DNA of 8,838 nt from CAZYTO01 sp964650405 (lineage in GTDB: Bacteria > Acidobacteriota > Thermoanaerobaculia > Gp7-AA8), in NCBI GenBank assembly GCA_964650405.1, contig CAZYTO010000251.1:1-8838 (forward strand), given 5' to 3'. Below the pieces are notes generated by a model, which saw only the letters and a program-made list of their open reading frames with translations, was not told the DNA's origin and searched no databases. Below, piece by piece: positions 6,084-8,838 of this stretch. Position 1 is the first letter of the stretch. Every line of letters starts with the position of its first letter. Both the position numbers and the translations under genes were made by a program.

Positions 6084-8126
6084 CTACGAAATGAGTTTGA
6101 CCGGCAGCGCCTCGGCCAGGCGCGCCGCCAGCCCGCTGTGAGCCCGGCTGACCTCTTCCTGGGTCAGGGAGCGGTCGAGCGCCTGATACCACATGCCCAG
6201 CGTGGTCTTGATCGTGTTCTCTTCCCCTTCCGGCACGAAGCGGTCCCGCAGACCGACCTCGTGGAGGAACGGCACCTCGAAGCTCCGGATCCGGTCGATG
6301 ATCCGCTGGTACTCCAGGTCGCGGCTGTGCGTCACAGCCAGGATCATCGGCACGCCCGGGAAGCGGGTCACGGGCGTCATCTTCCACGACGTCTCGGCCG
6401 CCAGCAGCGCTTCGAGGTCGATCTCGGCGGCAATGACGTCACCCTTGAGGTCGAAGTGCTGCAGCACGGCATTGGAGAGAAAGCCCACCGTGGCCACAGC
6501 GCGATCGCCGTGCCAGGCCGTGGCCCGCTTGCCCTTCTTCAGGTGCTCGTCATCCGAGGTGGTGAACGTGAGCGGGACGTGGACCTTCGCCGCGACCTGC
6601 TCGACGATGCCTTTGACGTCGAAGAAATCGGCCCCTCGCTTGCCGTCTCCCCAGAACTCGCCGAGCGAGCCATACATGACGATGGCCGCACGATCGTGCT
6701 CGTGCACCTTGTCGCCGTCGCGGTGGTACGTGCGGCCCACCTCGAAGAGTGCCCCGTCGCGCGTGCCGTAGGACCGGTTGTACACGACGGTCTCGAGCAG
6801 TCCCGGCAACAGCGACAGCCGCATCGACGAGATATTCTCGTTGATGGCGTTGGTGATGGTGATGGCCGGCTCATCCGAGAGGACTCGGTTGTGCTCCGGA
6901 TGGATGAACGAATACGTCACGACCTCGGAGAGGCCGCAGCCGACGAGGACGTCGCGCAGCGACATCTCCAGCACTTCCACCGGCTCCTCGCGCACGTCGC
7001 CCGTGGTGAGGCGGGGCAGCTCGGCCGGCACGTTGTTGTAGCCGTAGAAGCGCAACACTTCCTCGACCAGGTCCATCTCTTCGTGGATGTCCCCGCGATA
7101 CGTCGGCACGGTGATCATCAGACCGTCGTGCACACGCTCGACGCCGAAGCCGAGGCGGCGGAAGACATCGAGCGCGTAGCCTCCGCCGACGACGCCGCCC
7201 GAGGCCATGTGCAGCTTGGCGTCACGGAGGCGGATCGTCTTCGGTTCGGCCGGCTTGGCGATGACGTCGACGAGGGGCTCGCGCGTGCCGCCGGCCAGCT
7301 CCAGGACGAGCTGCGCCGCCGTCTCCAGCACTGCCACGTGATCGTTCGGATCCACGCGCCGCTCGAAGCGGTAGGACGCGTCGGTCTTCATGCCGAGCCG
7401 GCGCGCCGTGCGGCGGATGAACGCCGGCTCGAACCAGGCCACTTCCAGCATCAGGTTTTTCGTCGTATCGGCGATCTCGCTGTTGCCGCCGCCCATCACG
7501 CCGCCCAGACCGACGGCGCGCTCGGCGTCGGCGATGACGATCGTGTTCGCATCCAGGAGCCGGTTTTCGCCGTCGAGGGTCTTCAGCGTCTCCAGCGGCC
7601 TGCCGGCGCGGACGATGATGGCCGGACCGGCCAGGTGATCGAGGTCGAACGCATGCAGCGGATGGCCGAACGCCAGCATCAGGTAGTTGGTGATGTCCAC
7701 GAGGTTGCTGATGGGCCGCAGGCCGACCGCTTCCAGGCGGCGCTGGATCTTCGGCGGCGATGGACGGACCGTGACGCCGCGGATGACCAGGCCGCTGTAT
7801 CGCCCGCACATCTCGGGCGCCTCGATGCGGATCTCCACCGGCTTCGGGCCGGATTCCGGCGCACGCGGCGCCGCCGCAGGCGCAGGCGCCGGTGCACTCC
7901 AGGTCACTTCCCGTCCCAGGGCCGCCGCGAGCTCTCGGGCCATGCCGAGGTGGGACATGGCGTCGACGCGGTTCGTGGTGATCTCGAGGTCGAAGACCGT
8001 GTCGTCGCCGTGCCTCTCGACCGCCTCCACGGCATGGCCGATCTCCGTAAACCGCCGCTCCAGCTCCCCATCGGAGATGTCGCGGAGATCCACGTAGTCG
8101 TTCAGCCAGTCGCGTGAGAGTTTCAT
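6084..8126 (-). CDS. pheT: Phenylalanine-tRNA ligase beta subunit, short form lacking the B2 tRNA-binding insertion
   Basis: PheT pairs with PheS in an alpha2beta2 enzyme that charges tRNA-Phe and edits mischarged Tyr-tRNA-Phe. At 680 residues it is about 110 shorter than typical bacterial PheT (E. coli ~795). The B1 start MKLSRDWLNDYVDL (1-14) runs straight into FDLEITTNRVDAMSHLGMAR (45-64), without the EMAP/OB-fold B2 domain normally between them. An Ala/Pro linker (77-95) follows. The B3/B4 editing region is at ~99-290, with ISNLVDITNYLMLAFGHPLH (139-158), GGVMGGGNSE (208-217) and TDASYRFERRVDPN (248-261). B5 is at ~296-370 (VPTYRGDIHEEMDLVEEVLR at 340-359), the catalytic-like core at ~380-580 and the C-terminal anticodon-binding B8 domain at ~588-680. 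ATG 8126 has no Shine-Dalgarno sequence. pheS is not adjacent: the upstream gene is a MeaB-type GTPase, 155 nt away. Confidence 0.96.
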   Translation of the reverse strand: MKLSRDWLNDYVDLRDISDGELERRFTEIGHAVEAVERHGDDTVFDLEITTNRVDAMSHLGMARELAAALGREVTWSAPAPAPAAAPRAPESGPKPVEIRIEAPEMCGRYSGLVIRGVTVRPSPPKIQRRLEAVGLRPISNLVDITNYLMLAFGHPLHAFDLDHLAGPAIIVRAGRPLETLKTLDGENRLLDANTIVIADAERAVGLGGVMGGGNSEIADTTKNLMLEVAWFEPAFIRRTARRLGMKTDASYRFERRVDPNDHVAVLETAAQLVLELAGGTREPLVDVIAKPAEPKTIRLRDAKLHMASGGVVGGGYALDVFRRLGFGVERVHDGLMITVPTYRGDIHEEMDLVEEVLRFYGYNNVPAELPRLTTGDVREEPVEVLEMSLRDVLVGCGLSEVVTYSFIHPEHNRVLSDEPAITITNAINENISSMRLSLLPGLLETVVYNRSYGTRDGALFEVGRTYHRDGDKVHEHDRAAIVMYGSLGEFWGDGKRGADFFDVKGIVEQVAAKVHVPLTFTTSDDEHLKKGKRATAWHGDRAVATVGFLSNAVLQHFDLKGDVIAAEIDLEALLAAETSWKMTPVTRFPGVPMILAVTHSRDLEYQRIIDRIRSFEVPFLHEVGLRDRFVPEGEENTIKTTLGMWYQALDRSLTQEEVSRAHSGLAARLAEALPVKLIS

Positions 8127-8135
8127 GGGGTGCGC

Positions 8136-8141
8136 ATTCTA
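8136..8141 (-). promoter_or_regulatory. Possible -10 box immediately upstream of pheT
   Basis: TAGAAT on the minus strand matches TATAAT at five of six positions and ends 9 nt before the pheT ATG. The matching -35 window (8159-8164, TACCGG) is poor. If the box is used, the transcript would start within about 3 nt of the ATG, giving a leaderless or nearly leaderless mRNA. That agrees with the absence of a Shine-Dalgarno sequence. A chance match remains possible. Confidence 0.3.
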
Positions 8142-8252
8142 ATGGACGGAGCCGGTGGCCGGTATCGCCCGGCAGACCTTTGCGACAAGGTTGAAGTCGC
8201 CCGAGGCAAAGCGTAAGAACCACTCTTGCCTCCCTACTCATGCCTCATGCCG

Positions 8253-8288
8253 CTCAGAACTCGGCACTCAGCACTCGGCACTCAGAAC
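8253..8288. repeat. 14-nt tandem repeat overlapping the end of the MeaB-type gene
   Basis: On the minus strand a 14-nt unit CTGAGTGCCGAGTG recurs with few changes for about 2.5 copies. In plus orientation the block is bounded by two identical CTCAGAAC octamers (8253-8260 and 8281-8288), spaced 28 nt apart. A neighbouring doublet (CTCATGC twice, 8237-8250) looks like degenerate continuation. The TGA stop of the MeaB-type gene (8282-8284) lies inside the repeat. The units are direct, not palindromic, so no hairpin is expected. Confidence 0.7.
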
Positions 8289-8838
8289 CGGACGCGTCCC
8301 ATGACGCTCTCCGCGGCATCGTGGGGATTGTTGCGCTTGCGCAGAACGTCCTCGAGGATCTGCTCGTAGAGAGCCTTGCGCTCGTTCGTCAGCAGACGCT
8401 CCATGAACTTCTCCTTCAGCAGCGTCTCGATGCGGATGCGCACGCGCTCCCGGTTGCGCCGATCGAGCTCCCCCGAGGAGGCCAGGTAGTCGTAGTGCTT
8501 CCCGATGGCCTCGTCGAGCTCACCGATGCCTTCGTTCTTCGACGCCACTGTCTTCACGATGGGCGGCACCCAGTCGCCGTGCTCTTCCACCAGCGACATC
8601 ATCATCGTCACTTCCGTCACGGTCTTGTCTGCGCCGGGGCGGTCGGCCTTGTTGACCACGAAGATGTCGCCGATCTCCATGATCCCGGCCTTGATGGCCT
8701 GGATGTCATCGCCCATGCCGGGGACGAGCACGACCATGTTCGTCTGCACGGTGCGGATGACTTCGACCTCGTCCTGCCCGACACCGACGGTCTCGACGAG
8801 CACGACGTCGAAGCCGGAGGCATCGAGCAGATCGACGA
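8282..8838 (-). CDS. MeaB/ArgK-type P-loop GTPase (partial, N-terminus beyond window edge)
   Basis: This is a G3E-class GTPase of the MeaB/ArgK family. Characterised members are chaperones that protect and load adenosylcobalamin-dependent methylmalonyl-CoA mutase; some were annotated as LAO/AO transport ATPases. The last 184 residues of a ~320-residue protein are visible. Numbering from the edge: DASGFDVVLVETVGVGQ (5-21, the Walker B/switch region), VPGMGDDIQAIKAGIMEIGD (38-57) and the G4 base-recognition motif NKAD (62-65). A helical C-terminal region follows, typical of the dimerisation arm, ending GRVRF. The Walker A loop lies outside the window. A GTG at 8803 is internal: the homologous frame is open to the edge. 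No mutase gene is visible here, so the partner enzyme is unknown. The stop codon sits within the 14-nt tandem repeat. Confidence 0.9.
   Translation of the reverse strand, partial: VDLLDASGFDVVLVETVGVGQDEVEVIRTVQTNMVVLVPGMGDDIQAIKAGIMEIGDIFVVNKADRPGADKTVTEVTMMMSLVEEHGDWVPPIVKTVASKNEGIGELDEAIGKHYDYLASSGELDRRNRERVRIRIETLLKEKFMERLLTNERKALYEQILEDVLRKRNNPHDAAESVMGRVRF

Noticed and set aside
6138..8117. 659-codon plus-strand open frame opposite pheT
   Set aside because: It is a complementary-frame shadow of pheT: rich in Arg, Asp, Val and His, no domain pattern, while the minus strand matches PheT along its full length.

Overview
This is a GC-rich bacterial chromosome segment made of ordinary housekeeping genes, with compact intergenic spaces that hold short GC-rich repeats. 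The organism cannot be fixed from 8.8 kb. The GC content, a beta subunit of phenylalanyl-tRNA synthetase without the usual inserted tRNA-binding domain, and a secreted protein with a YQWYQG-type Ig-like domain all suggest Acidobacteriota or a related soil or sediment lineage. That placement is inference. No phage, transposase, CRISPR array or defence genes are visible.

Left end, minus strand (1-1768): a predicted CaCA-type cation antiporter is followed 1 nt later by a PLP-dependent aminotransferase of the aspartate aminotransferase Ib type, which runs off the left edge. Both are read leftward and look translationally coupled.

Centre-left, plus strand (1800-4734): a SpoU/TrmH-family RNA 2'-O-methyltransferase, then RsmI (16S rRNA C1402 2'-O-methyltransferase), then a secreted protein with two PPC-like beta-sandwich domains and one Ig-like domain. 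A 73-nt near-perfect hairpin lies between the two methyltransferases. A related repeat sequence sits in frame inside the SpoU gene, where it seems to add a low-complexity peptide. A third relative lies downstream of the secreted-protein gene.

Centre (4735-5755): a minus-strand tRNA-Leu(CAG) with encoded CCA and a clear sigma70-type promoter, then a divergent plus-strand pgsA (phosphatidylglycerophosphate synthase). The 325-nt stretch 4735-5059 has no protein gene. It holds repeat C, the tRNA and the tRNA promoter.

Right end, minus strand (5759-8838): a MeaB/ArgK-type GTPase enters from the right edge, followed by pheT and a small coiled-coil protein that may be ZapB-like. pheT and the coiled-coil gene are 10 nt apart and form an operon that converges on pgsA with only 3 nt between the stop codons. 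pheS is not next to pheT. A 14-nt tandem repeat overlaps the meaB stop codon.

The most interesting feature is the GAGCGGCGAG-type repeat family, which forms hairpins between genes and apparently also lies inside a conserved coding gene. No complete novel multi-gene system is evident.
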